From assembly GCA_964463695.1 (NCBI GenBank), contig CAYXCZ010000012.1:1-64000 (forward strand): a stretch of 64,000 bases of DNA. Reading direction: 5' to 3'. Below the pieces are notes generated by a model, which saw only the letters and a list, made by a program, of their open reading frames with translations, had not been told where the DNA came from and did no database searches. Shown in pieces: positions 43,081 to 52,271 of this stretch (within the stretch, counting starts at the first letter, position 1; each line of letters starts with the position of its first letter). This stretch comes from JALNZU01 sp964463695 (GTDB taxonomy: Bacteria; Bacteroidota; Bacteroidia; Bacteroidales; F082). A program made the position numbers and the translations under genes.

Positions 43081-44868
43081 ATGGAAATTTTATCAAAACC
43101 AAGAGTTGTTGTAGGGTTGGGAAGCTGCGGCATTGCTGCAGGTGCGGCCAAAACGTATGATCGTCTTTCAGCATTGAAAGCTGCCGGAATCATTGATTTT
43201 GAATTGTCGAAGACCAGTTGTGTTGGCATGTGCTATAAAGAGCCTCTCGTTGAGATTCATGATGAGAGAGGCTGGGTGATGTATGGCGATATGACTGAAG
43301 ATCGTATTGAAGAAATACTAAACCGCCATATCGTTCAAAAAGAAACAATTGAAGAGTTTGCTGTAAGTACCAAATCGCTCACAGGTTCGGAAGACGCATT
43401 TTTTGAAGGTCAGGTGAGGATTGCCTTACGCAATTGCGGCCATATTGATCCCGAATCGCTCGAACAGGCTGAGAAACATGAGGCCTATCAAGCTATCCGG
43501 TCAATTCTCACTACAAAAAAAAGTTCTGCTGATGTCATTCAGACTGTTCTGGATTCAGGCTTGAGAGGCAGGGGAGGCGGTGGATTCCCAACCGGACTAA
43601 AATGGCGTTTTGCTGCCCAAAGTGAAGGAGATGAAAAATATATCATCTGTAACGCTGACGAAGGTGACCCCGGCGCTTTTATGGATCGCTCCCTGCTTGA
43701 AGGCGACCCTCATGCCGTCCTTGAAGGGATGATGATAGGTGGTTATTCAATCGGCGCATCAACAGGGGTGATTTATTGCAGGGCTGAGTATCCATTGGCA
43801 ATCAAACGGTTAAATATTGCCATTGCACAGGCTAAAGCAAAGGGTTATCTGGGGGAAAACGTTTTTGGACAGTCTGATTTTAGCTTTGATATTTATGTGA
43901 AAGAGGGTGCTGGTGCTTTTGTTTGTGGCGAGGAAACTGCTTTGATTGCCTCTATCGAAGGTCAGCGCGGAATGCCCCGTAAGCGTCCGCCTTTTCCTGC
44001 CGTTTCTGGGTTGTGGCAAAAACCTACCAATATTAATAATGTTGAAACATGGGCAAATATTCCTTGGATTATTAATAATGGCGCTGCTGCATATGCTGCT
44101 TATGGTACCGAAAAAAGTAAAGGAACAAAAGTTTTTGCCCTCACAGGAAAGATTTTACATGGGGGTTTGGTTGAAGTGCCAATGGGCATTACCATAAATG
44201 AAATCATTTTTAAACTGGGTGGTGGCATCCAAAATGGCAAAAAATTTAAAGCCGTTCAATTGGGTGGCCCATCGGGAGGTTGCATCCCCGCTGAACTCGG
44301 CAACACTCCTGTTGACTATGATTCGGTAAATGCAACTGGAGCTATCATGGGATCTGGAGGGATGGTTGTCATGGATGAATCAACCTGTATGATCGATCTG
44401 GCTAAATTCTTTTTACATTTTACACAGGATGAATCCTGCGGAAAATGTACGTTCTGCAGAATCGGGACAAAGCGCATGCTGGAAATCCTTGAACGTATTA
44501 CCGAAGGAAAAGGTGAGCCTGATGATATTCAGAAACTGGAAACTCTGGCTTATCAAATAAAAAATAATTCACTTTGTGGACTTGGCCAGACAGCACCTAA
44601 CCCTGTGCTCACCACCCTTAAATATTTCAGGCATGAATATGAAGCGCATATTTTTGACAAGAAATGTCCAGCTAAGGTGTGCAAACCGCTGCTTCATTAC
44701 AGTATTGATGCTGAAAAATGTACCGGATGTACTGTTTGTGCAAAAAAATGTCCTGTAGATGCAATCAACGGAGACAGGAAACAAACCCATATCATCAATC
44801 AGGCGGTATGCATACAATGCGGCGAATGCTATACTGTATGCAAGTTTGAGGCTGTAATGGTCGATTAA
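43081..44868 (+). CDS. NuoF-like NADH-binding flavoprotein subunit (HndC/HydB type)
   Basis: The 595-residue protein has an N-terminal thioredoxin-like domain (about 1-90) and the FMN/NADH domain with GLRGRGGGGFPTGLKW (about 161-176), ADEGDPGAFMDRSLLEGDPH and FVCGEETALIASIEGQRGMPR. A [4Fe-4S] site has Cys453/456/459 in CGKCTFCRIG plus a later Cys in CGLGQ, and a C-terminal 2x[4Fe-4S] ferredoxin domain has CTGCTVCAKKCP and CIQCGECYTVCK. The extra N- and C-terminal domains are those of bifurcating hydrogenases and Stn-type transhydrogenases rather than of complex I NuoF. Confidence 0.93.
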   Translation: MEILSKPRVVVGLGSCGIAAGAAKTYDRLSALKAAGIIDFELSKTSCVGMCYKEPLVEIHDERGWVMYGDMTEDRIEEILNRHIVQKETIEEFAVSTKSLTGSEDAFFEGQVRIALRNCGHIDPESLEQAEKHEAYQAIRSILTTKKSSADVIQTVLDSGLRGRGGGGFPTGLKWRFAAQSEGDEKYIICNADEGDPGAFMDRSLLEGDPHAVLEGMMIGGYSIGASTGVIYCRAEYPLAIKRLNIAIAQAKAKGYLGENVFGQSDFSFDIYVKEGAGAFVCGEETALIASIEGQRGMPRKRPPFPAVSGLWQKPTNINNVETWANIPWIINNGAAAYAAYGTEKSKGTKVFALTGKILHGGLVEVPMGITINEIIFKLGGGIQNGKKFKAVQLGGPSGGCIPAELGNTPVDYDSVNATGAIMGSGGMVVMDESTCMIDLAKFFLHFTQDESCGKCTFCRIGTKRMLEILERITEGKGEPDDIQKLETLAYQIKNNSLCGLGQTAPNPVLTTLKYFRHEYEAHIFDKKCPAKVCKPLLHYSIDAEKCTGCTVCAKKCPVDAINGDRKQTHIINQAVCIQCGECYTVCKFEAVMVD

Positions 44869-44890
44869 TTATTTCAGAAAAAAGAATAGT

Positions 44891-47800
44891 ATGAGCCAAT
44901 TTTTTAATATTAAACTCAACGGCGAAGTCGTTAAAGGATTGAAAGGTGAAACCATTTACGAATGTGCTTCACGCTATGGTATCGAAATCCCAACTTTGTG
45001 TCACGATCCTCGCATTGAACCCTATTCATCTTGTTATGTTTGTGTTGTTGAAGTTGCAGGTATGCGGGGTCATCAGCCATCGTGTTCTACGTATATCACT
45101 GAAGGTATGGAGGTTAATACTGAAACAGAAGCCATAAAATCAGCCCGTAAAGCTGCACTTGATCTCTTATTGAGTAATCATTATGCTGATTGTTTGGGAC
45201 CTTGCAAGCAAACATGTCCGGCAGGAGTGGATGTTCAGGGCTATATCTCGCTGATTGACAAGGGACGTTATAGTGATGCTGTTGCTTTAATAAAAGAAAC
45301 AAATCCACTTCCGGCAATCTGCGGACGTGTTTGCGTTCGGCCTTGTGAAGCTGCTTGTCGAAGAGGCTTGATGGAAGAAGGTGCTGCTGTTGGTATCGAC
45401 TACCTAAAACGCTTTGCTTCTGATCGCGACCTTGAATCGTCAGAAAAATTTGTCCCGAAACTTCAGCCGGAAACAGGAAAAAAAGTTGCAGTAATAGGAG
45501 CCGGACCCGGCGGACTGTCAACTGCCTATTTCCTTCGTTTAGAAGGTCATCAGGTGGAGATTTTTGAAGCTGCACCTCAGCCTGGCGGATGGCTCAGGTA
45601 TGGAATTCCCGAATACCGCCTTCCCAATGATTTACTTGATAAAGAGGTAAAAAACATCACCGATTTAGGTGTTAAAATTCACTACAATAAGAAGCTTGGG
45701 GAAAACATTCGATATAAAGATATTGAAAACCAGTTTGATGCAACAGTACTTACCATTGGATCACAGAAGGGTACCGGAGTTGGTTGTCCTGGTGATGATG
45801 CGGAGAACGTTTTCTCAGGAATAGATTTTCTAAAAAACATGGAAGTTACCGGTCAACGTTATGACTTCTCTGGTAAAACAGTTGTGGTCGTTGGAGGTGG
45901 GAATACTGCTATGGACTGCTGTCGCACTGCTCGTAGATGTAAAGCAGATAAAGTGTATGTTGTGTATCGTAGGACAGAGAAAGAGATGCCCGCCAATCCG
46001 ATCGAAATTCATGAGTCTAAATTAGAAGGTGTTGAGTATCTTTTTCTTACCAATCCTGTTGAAATTAATAAAGATCAGGATGGTAAGCTGCAATCGCTTA
46101 AACTCATCCGAATGGAACTCGGTGAGCCTGATGCATCAGGGCGTCGCAGACCTGTCCCAAAACCAGGTTCAGAATTCGATTTGCAGGCTGACTTTATACT
46201 TGCAGCCATTGGTCAAAAAACCGATGTGAATTTTATTGATGATATCAATGATAACTCGGTTGGTAGTAAACTCAAACTGACACGTTGGGGGGACATTGAG
46301 GCGGATAAAAAAACGCTTCAAACAGCAATCCCGTCGGTTTTTGCAGCTGGTGATGGAGTTACAGGCCCGGCAACAATTATTGAAGCAATTGCTCAGGCCA
46401 AAATCGCTGCCCGCTCCTGTCATCAGTATTTGTCAGGAACTGAGCTTCAGCAACCAAAAAAAGAATTTTTAAGTAAAAAAGATAATTTTAAAACACAGAT
46501 ACCATCAGATTATACTCCGCGTTTCCCGCATCAGCTTCGTCAGGAGATGCCTGTCCTTGATGCTGATGAACGCTCCAATTTCAAAGAAGTGGAGCTTGGT
46601 TATGTCGATGAATTTGTGGCTCAAATGGAAGCAAGCCGCTGCTTGGAGTGTGGTTGTAACGCTTATTATACCTGTGATCTGAAAAAGCACTCAACAACCT
46701 ACGAGGCTGATCAGAAAGCATTTGCCGGTGAATTTCACGAATATAAGATTGATTTCAGGCACCCGTTCATCGAAATTGACAGTAACAAATGCATCCTGTG
46801 CTCCCGTTGCATCCGTATCTGTCGCGAGGTAGTAGGCGCTGGTGCCCTTGGTTTGATTAACAGAGGTTTCAAAAGTTATGTTGCGCCTGCCTTAGAGCTT
46901 CCATTGCAAGAAACAAGCTGCGAAAGCTGTGGATTATGTATCACTGCTTGCCCTACCGGTGCTATCAGTGAGAATTTTAGTTTCAAACCTGGTCCATTGC
47001 CACTTGAAACCATTGAAGCTGTGGATATGTTTGGCTCTGAAGGCTATGAAATTAATCTTCACCATTACCGCGGACAGTTTTATAGCGCCAGCTCCCGTAA
47101 AGGCGAAATAAATAAAATGGGCTTAATAAATAGAGATCAATTATTTGGTTATAAGTTATTTAACTCATCAGGCAGAATCACAAAACCGCTTTTGAAAGTG
47201 AATGGTGCTTTTGTTGAAATTGAGTTTGAACAAGCCTATAAGCTAATTGCTGAGTGTATCAAATCGATAAAAGCTGATGAAAATGCTTTTTTTGGAGGCG
47301 CCCGCTTATCGAATGAGGAACTTTACCTCATTCAAAAACTCGCCCGTGCCGGTGCAAAAACCAACAATGTGAGCAGTTTCCACTATATGGGAAGAGGTGA
47401 TGGGTATTTCTTCAACTCCAACGAAAATGCTTCTTATTGTGATTTAAGAGGTGCATCAAAAATCTATTTTGCCGGAAATGAAGTGCATCTGGATCACCCG
47501 ATTGTGAATCATATCGCTTTTAACACAAAGTTTAAAGAAGAAATCGAAATTGTATTGCTCACAACTCAGCCTGACAATCAGTTCAGTAAGAAAGTTGACA
47601 GAGTTATTTCGTTCGGAAATTACTTCTACTTTATAAAAGCAGTTAATTATTACTTAATTAAAAGCGGTCAGCAAAATGCTATGTTTATCAAAGACCGGAC
47701 ACAGGATTGGGATTCATATACCGAAAAGCTGCTGCAGTGTGATTATAATGAACTATTAGCTTTGGCCGGAACAACTCAAAGCGTTGTTGAAAGTTTTGCT

Positions 47801-48586
47801 AATGAGTTTAACCAGGAAATGAATGCTATTATGGTGTTTCAGGAAAAGGAACTTTCTGCAAATGCAAGCATGGCAATGCATAATCTGGCGATGATTACTG
47901 GTAAACTTGGCAAAACAGCGAACGGACTTATTGCACTAAAAGAGAAAAACAACAGCCATGGTATTTTTGATATGGGTGTTTGTCATAAAATAGGCGTTGG
48001 AGCCGAGTCAATTCTTGATGATGATTTGCAATACAGGATGGCTTATAAATGGAAAGTAGATAGCTTGCCTTTTACCATTAATAGTCTTTATCAGTTGTTT
48101 ACAAGTGGAAAAATTAAGAACGCCTTTATTTTTGGCGAAGATCCAATGGGATGTTCGTTGGATAAAGAGCATATGAAACAAGCCATCAACCGTATTGAAT
48201 TTGTTGTTGTTCAGGATCTTTTCATGACAGAAACAGCTCAAATGGCCGACCTTGTTTTACCATCTTCATTTGTTTGGGAGATGGGTGGCAGTTTCACCAA
48301 TTCTCAACGAAAAATCCAAATGATTCCAAAACAACTGGAAGGTCCTTTGGCTCAAAATTCGTTCATTCAGTTGGTTTCACTATTGAAAATGTTTGACTTG
48401 AACGGACTTGATACACCAGAAGAAGCATTAAATGAAGCACTTAGTTTGTTGCCAAAACGTGGTGAATTCAAAAACCTTCATTTTGTGTATAAAGAAAAAG
48501 ATAACTTTAACCTTCAGTTTGCTCATGGCTGTGATGTTTTGAACAAGCTCATTGACGAGGAGTTTAAAGAAACGCTTGGAAGGTAG
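44891..48586 (+). CDS. Multidomain iron-sulfur flavoprotein: [2Fe-2S] + GltD/NfnB-like + 2x[4Fe-4S] + NuoG/molybdopterin-like
   Basis: In order, this 1231-residue protein has a plant-type [2Fe-2S] domain (Cys37, 48, 51, 65), a His97/Cys101/105/109 region that runs into a GltD-type double [4Fe-4S] helical domain (Cys144, 148, 152, 156), and an FAD site GAGPGG (203-208). An NADPH-type site VVVGGGNTAMDC (about 334) and AAGDGVTGPATIIEA follow, then two ferredoxin clusters (from Cys634 and about Cys677). A C-terminal NuoG/molybdopterin-oxidoreductase-like region (about 720-1231) has no Mo-ligand Cys/Sec and no CxxCxxxC leader. It probably exchanges electrons between NADH (via the NuoF-like partner), NADPH and ferredoxin. 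A formate-dehydrogenase role is unlikely without the Mo site. Confidence 0.85.
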   Translation: MSQFFNIKLNGEVVKGLKGETIYECASRYGIEIPTLCHDPRIEPYSSCYVCVVEVAGMRGHQPSCSTYITEGMEVNTETEAIKSARKAALDLLLSNHYADCLGPCKQTCPAGVDVQGYISLIDKGRYSDAVALIKETNPLPAICGRVCVRPCEAACRRGLMEEGAAVGIDYLKRFASDRDLESSEKFVPKLQPETGKKVAVIGAGPGGLSTAYFLRLEGHQVEIFEAAPQPGGWLRYGIPEYRLPNDLLDKEVKNITDLGVKIHYNKKLGENIRYKDIENQFDATVLTIGSQKGTGVGCPGDDAENVFSGIDFLKNMEVTGQRYDFSGKTVVVVGGGNTAMDCCRTARRCKADKVYVVYRRTEKEMPANPIEIHESKLEGVEYLFLTNPVEINKDQDGKLQSLKLIRMELGEPDASGRRRPVPKPGSEFDLQADFILAAIGQKTDVNFIDDINDNSVGSKLKLTRWGDIEADKKTLQTAIPSVFAAGDGVTGPATIIEAIAQAKIAARSCHQYLSGTELQQPKKEFLSKKDNFKTQIPSDYTPRFPHQLRQEMPVLDADERSNFKEVELGYVDEFVAQMEASRCLECGCNAYYTCDLKKHSTTYEADQKAFAGEFHEYKIDFRHPFIEIDSNKCILCSRCIRICREVVGAGALGLINRGFKSYVAPALELPLQETSCESCGLCITACPTGAISENFSFKPGPLPLETIEAVDMFGSEGYEINLHHYRGQFYSASSRKGEINKMGLINRDQLFGYKLFNSSGRITKPLLKVNGAFVEIEFEQAYKLIAECIKSIKADENAFFGGARLSNEELYLIQKLARAGAKTNNVSSFHYMGRGDGYFFNSNENASYCDLRGASKIYFAGNEVHLDHPIVNHIAFNTKFKEEIEIVLLTTQPDNQFSKKVDRVISFGNYFYFIKAVNYYLIKSGQQNAMFIKDRTQDWDSYTEKLLQCDYNELLALAGTTQSVVESFANEFNQEMNAIMVFQEKELSANASMAMHNLAMITGKLGKTANGLIALKEKNNSHGIFDMGVCHKIGVGAESILDDDLQYRMAYKWKVDSLPFTINSLYQLFTSGKIKNAFIFGEDPMGCSLDKEHMKQAINRIEFVVVQDLFMTETAQMADLVLPSSFVWEMGGSFTNSQRKIQMIPKQLEGPLAQNSFIQLVSLLKMFDLNGLDTPEEALNEALSLLPKRGEFKNLHFVYKEKDNFNLQFAHGCDVLNKLIDEEFKETLGR

Positions 48587-49233
48587 CAAAGTAATTCCAT
48601 TGCAATAAGTTCTGAAGACTATGCCAATTTCTATTATTAAGCCATAGAAACTGACAAAAAACTCTTTTCAATTGCATTTATGTTGTAGGAAAACAACATT
48701 ATTTCTACCATTGTGTTGTTTTTGTACAACATTTATTTCGATCTTAGAGGCATTATACGAAAGTAGAAATGTAATAGTCCAAATTATCGCTCACTCAATT
48801 GGTCTAACATTTCTATCAATCGGTATTATACCATGTACAGCTTATGGATTCAACTATAATTCACATTGGACTAAGTTAGCCAGAATTTTTTAGGATTTTT
48901 TTTGAATAAATAAAAAATTTGTATTATTGTGGCACAAAACAAGTTCAATGGGTCAAATTATACCATATTACCCCCCCCCCCCTCCTTTATCAGATAGTTT
49001 GTCTAAACTACCTCGTTTTGGCGATTTACAGTGGATTTTATGGGCTTTGGAACAGATCAAAAAGTTTCAACGCATGTTTGGAACTACTTTTATTTTCTTC
49101 AAGCACTTTCTTGTTTTGTTGCACAACTAAGTACATATTTTTAATTGGGAAGAATAAATTCGACTGAATAATGGCTATTTATTATTTTGATGTGCTGGAT
49201 TTAAACATTACCTAGGAATAAAGAAATAATAAG
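48587..49233. other. Intergenic stretch with a hairpin and a C12 tract, no recognised gene
   Basis: A large imperfect hairpin lies at 48683-48729 (TTGTAGGAAAACAACA paired with TGTTGTTTTTGTACAA). A run of 12 C occurs at 48971-48982 in otherwise AT-rich DNA. Two overlapping open frames cross the C-run (about 48919-49167 and 48927-49130). The second reads PPPPPLSDSLSKLPRFGDLQWILWALEQIKK and looks slightly protein-like, but neither has a known motif. I do not call a gene. Confidence 0.5.
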
Positions 49234-49280
49234 TAGCCTGAATAAGCTTCTCCGGCTTTGTATGGAGGAGGCTATTTTTT
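49234..49280 (+). terminator. Terminator or attenuator hairpin
   Basis: TAGCCT (49234-49239) pairs with AGGCTA (49269-49274), with further inner pairing (CTCC/GGAG), and six T follow. It lies 37 nt before the ATG of the lipoprotein gene and more than 600 nt after the last recognised stop. It ends either an unannotated transcript or acts in the leader of the lipoprotein operon. Confidence 0.6.
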
Positions 49281-49316
49281 CTTTCGATCATTCTAACAAA
49301 CATAAAACAAAGTATA

Positions 49317-50351
49317 ATGAAAACAATAAAACACATTCTTTTTGTAGGTTCAGTATTTGCACTTATTCTAATCATTTCTTGTGCCAAAGAAAAACCAGCG
49401 CTATTGGATGAAAGTAATTTAAGCATACAAATAATAAAAAAATTAAATGAATACGATCCGCCAAAGAATATAGCGAGTAATAAATTTAGTAGATTTACAA
49501 GGACAAAAAATGCCGGCACTTTGAAAAATTCCAATGAGGATTTACGTCTTGATGAAGGAATGTGGCTTACGGAAGCCTATGTGAATTTTGAAAAAGGATT
49601 TCGCAATGATTCAATAGAGTCGGTATCCATTGATACAACAAGATATACCTTGGAAATAAAAGATTGGGATGATCAAATCCCAATTATTGAAGGCAATCGC
49701 ATTGATGCGCTAATTGATACTATTATTTTACGCATTGAGATTGATAGAAACAGTGACTATCTTTTTTGGGCGACTTATCTTGAAGTTGAAAGTATTGAAG
49801 ATGAATTTGCTACTGTAATAGTCGTTAATGCTGGGGGAGAAAAAAGCTATACAAGAAGTACAGTTATAATGCCAAAATTACCAGGTGCGTATATAATGCC
49901 TTTTCCTGATGGATATATGAATTATGCTGGGCTTCATAGTTGGCAATATCCAGGAGCTGATAGAGATTTTTTTAATAGAATATCATTAGAAGAGGCTATG
50001 TTTGAAGGAAGATATACTCTTGTAAGAGTCAGTCTATTTTCTAAATGTGCTTATATTGCCCCTGGTGTAGCAGACCCAAGTTTGTTTTGGGCATACGGCA
50101 AATGTAATTTATATATGATGAATTCACAGCAATTGAATCAGTATTTGTTCAGTACGAAACAGTTAATTGATCAAAATAATCCTGCAGTAGTATTTGATGA
50201 TTTAGTAATTGGTTATTTTTCAATCAATTGTTCGAATACCGGTAATTCTACAGGCCCATCACCCGGATCTGTATGGACTCCTCTTCATTGGTTTCAACAT
50301 TGTGTATATTTTGAAATTTACAGGAAAGTGTATTACATGCCGGAGGAATAA
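49317..50351 (+). CDS. Lipoprotein of unknown function
   Basis: This 344-residue protein has a lipoprotein signal peptide (MKTIKHILFVGSVFALILIISC, lipobox Cys about 22). The mature part is mostly beta-rich with repeated acidic stretches. It ends with a Cys/Gly/Ser/Pro-rich segment (NCSNTGNSTGPSPGSVW) and HWFQHCVYFEIYRKVYY. I do not recognise the family. The next gene, a T9SS cargo protein, starts 17 nt after its stop, so both probably form an operon for a surface function. Confidence 0.75.
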   Translation: MKTIKHILFVGSVFALILIISCAKEKPALLDESNLSIQIIKKLNEYDPPKNIASNKFSRFTRTKNAGTLKNSNEDLRLDEGMWLTEAYVNFEKGFRNDSIESVSIDTTRYTLEIKDWDDQIPIIEGNRIDALIDTIILRIEIDRNSDYLFWATYLEVESIEDEFATVIVVNAGGEKSYTRSTVIMPKLPGAYIMPFPDGYMNYAGLHSWQYPGADRDFFNRISLEEAMFEGRYTLVRVSLFSKCAYIAPGVADPSLFWAYGKCNLYMMNSQQLNQYLFSTKQLIDQNNPAVVFDDLVIGYFSINCSNTGNSTGPSPGSVWTPLHWFQHCVYFEIYRKVYYMPEE

Positions 50352-50368
50352 TTTAAGAGACAACAATT

Positions 50369-51820
50369 ATGAAAATGACCCGAATTATTATTTTGATATT
50401 TGTCATTTTAATATGGCATGAATCATATAGTCAGTTCATATCAACAACTGAATACCATATGTATTCTAATAACGATATGATAAGCCAGTCGTTGATTCCT
50501 TTTTCGGAGGATGTATTTGTTTTTCATGTAGTTAAAGGAGAAAGAGCACAGGTAGTCGATGAAATAGCCTTATACTATGGTTATACAGACATCCTTTACA
50601 AAATGAATTCGGATTTTTTAATTTTGGACAGTGTTGATTTTCCTCCTTTTCAAGGGTATGGTCTCAGGTTAAACGGCGCAGTCAGGCTTGCAAATAACAT
50701 TATAGCTGTTTCAGGTCTGGCATATGACTCGTTAAGTGGTGATTACCAAATGTATATGGCATGGCTGAATGATGATCTTGAAATTTTGAACGAGTATATC
50801 TGGGGCAATAATGAAGTGCCAGAAGGTTTGTTTCCACCAAGACAAAACAAAGCAGGCAATTTGGTGCAGCAGGGATGGTATCCCTTCAATCCAGCTACCG
50901 GCATGCATCAGCATTTCTATCTGGAGTATTTACCATCGGGTGAGTTGTTGCGTTTTGTAAAGGATTCGAGTTCTGTCATGCGTTTTGATATTGTATCCTT
51001 TGGCGATGAAGGTAAATATGCTCAATACAGTTCTGAAAACCTGACTTTACTCAATGCGGATTTTTCAACTGACACCGTAATAGCAATTCCGGCGATTTCG
51101 AACTTTTTGTTGAGGCGTTTCGGCTTGCTGAATGACAGCACATTCTATGCGGGAGGTAATATTTTAGTTGACAGTCAGGATTATGATATTGACCCTGCAA
51201 TTATACCTATAGGTGCTGACGGTCAAATTTTTCCGGTAATTCATGCCGGGGCCGTTGATACTGTTGATACTTTTACCACTCTAAAATTAATCTCAGACGG
51301 GTTTTTGCTTGCTGGGACAAAAAATAATATCTTAGGTGAGACGTCTTTTTTAATGGTAAGCAAGCTTGATGCTAATTTTGAAAAGGTTTATAAAGTCGAT
51401 TATGGTGATGGCATTCGAAACTATTCACTTACTGATATATTTCCATTACAGGATGGTGGGTATATAGCAGCAGGTTATGTTGGGAATTATGATCCGAATT
51501 TTCTTTATGATACCCGTAATGACCTTGTCTTGGTGCGCTTTGATGTAAATGGGATGGTTGTTGGGCAACCGAAAGTTATTGAAGACCATCAATCCTTAAT
51601 GCTAGCCCCGAACCCGGCAACCGGTCTTGTTAGCATTTTAGGTCAAAAAGAGTGCTGGGTTTCGGCAGAGATATTTGATATAGAAGGAAGAGTTGTTTCG
51701 CGCCTCAAAGTGGAGAACTGTAGTTTTTTTGATGTCCAACACTTATCAACAGGATTGTTCTTGGTGAGGTTAACTTCCGTTAGCGGACTTAATGGTTCTG
51801 TACGGATGGTTAAATTATAA
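50369..51820 (+). CDS. Secreted beta-propeller-like protein with T9SS sorting domain
   Basis: The 483-residue protein has a signal peptide (MKMTRIIILIFVILIWHESYSQ). The middle region (about 60-390) is made of repeats with patterns like DGGYIAAGYVG and GFLLAGTKNN, as in outer-surface beta-propellers (inference from repeats only). The C-terminus (about 405-483: LMLAPNPATGLVSILG, EIFDIEGRVVSRL, LSTGLFLVRL, RMVKL) is a type A T9SS sorting domain. The partner lipoprotein lies 17 nt upstream. The ligand or substrate is unknown. Confidence 0.85.
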   Translation: MKMTRIIILIFVILIWHESYSQFISTTEYHMYSNNDMISQSLIPFSEDVFVFHVVKGERAQVVDEIALYYGYTDILYKMNSDFLILDSVDFPPFQGYGLRLNGAVRLANNIIAVSGLAYDSLSGDYQMYMAWLNDDLEILNEYIWGNNEVPEGLFPPRQNKAGNLVQQGWYPFNPATGMHQHFYLEYLPSGELLRFVKDSSSVMRFDIVSFGDEGKYAQYSSENLTLLNADFSTDTVIAIPAISNFLLRRFGLLNDSTFYAGGNILVDSQDYDIDPAIIPIGADGQIFPVIHAGAVDTVDTFTTLKLISDGFLLAGTKNNILGETSFLMVSKLDANFEKVYKVDYGDGIRNYSLTDIFPLQDGGYIAAGYVGNYDPNFLYDTRNDLVLVRFDVNGMVVGQPKVIEDHQSLMLAPNPATGLVSILGQKECWVSAEIFDIEGRVVSRLKVENCSFFDVQHLSTGLFLVRLTSVSGLNGSVRMVKL

Positions 51821-51994
51821 CCTCACAAATGGCGATGTCATCCTAAAAGGGATAGCAGGATATCTTCAACCAACCTCTTTTATGGTTAACTAATGCTTAT
51901 GAAACTAATCAATTACAAGTTTGTTAAAAGCTAAAATTATAATACTGAATTTCATAAAGGCGTCAGGATAATTACCAGGTGCCTTTTTTTTTAA

Positions 51995-52135
51995 CCTTAC
52001 GTTCCGTGTCTGGAATTTGTCCAGGCAGATGTCGCGAATTATGAGCTTGCTTTATACATGGTTACGTTGTTCAGCTTTTACAGACTTTATGTTGACCTAA
52101 AGCAATCTAACCAAAGGCAAATGCAATTAGCATAG
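51995..52135 (+). pseudogene. Possible C-terminal relic of a lost gene
   Basis: One frame without a start codon, beginning after the stop at 51992-51994, reads protein-like (VQADVANYELALYMVTLF, then YRLYVDLKQSNQ) to a stop at 52133-52135. The family is not recognised. The rest of 51821-52271 has no gene. A weak hairpin with a T-run (AAAGGC...GCCTTTTTTTT, about 51957-51990) lies just before it. Confidence 0.3.
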
Positions 52136-52243
52136 CACAAATTGGGTGAGTCAATTAAATTCATGAATTAGAAATTATATTACTGTATAATCCAATAAGT
52201 TTAAAAAGAAGTATAGTTATGGGATTACGTTCCTAAAAAATAT

Positions 52244-52251
52244 TATATTTG
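52244..52251 (+). promoter_or_regulatory. Candidate -7 box for the AAA ATPase gene
   Basis: TATATTTGCG matches the extended TAnnTTTGC box 20 bp before the ATG at 52272. No -33 TTTG is clear. Confidence 0.45.
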
Positions 52252-52271
52252 CGTCAGAAATCTATTATCAA

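Noticed and set aside
42542..48586. Respiratory complex I genes (nuoE, nuoF, nuoG)
   Set aside because: No membrane subunits are present; the NuoF-like protein has extra ferredoxin and thioredoxin-like domains and the third protein contains a GltD-like flavoprotein.
44891..48586. Formate dehydrogenase alpha subunit
   Set aside because: No molybdenum ligand Cys/Sec or CxxCxxxC leader is visible in the molybdopterin-like part, and no FdhD or FdhE genes are nearby.
48672..49167. Short open frames around the C12 tract
   Set aside because: No family motif, two frames compete, and the C-run makes frame uncertain; kept only as an observation.
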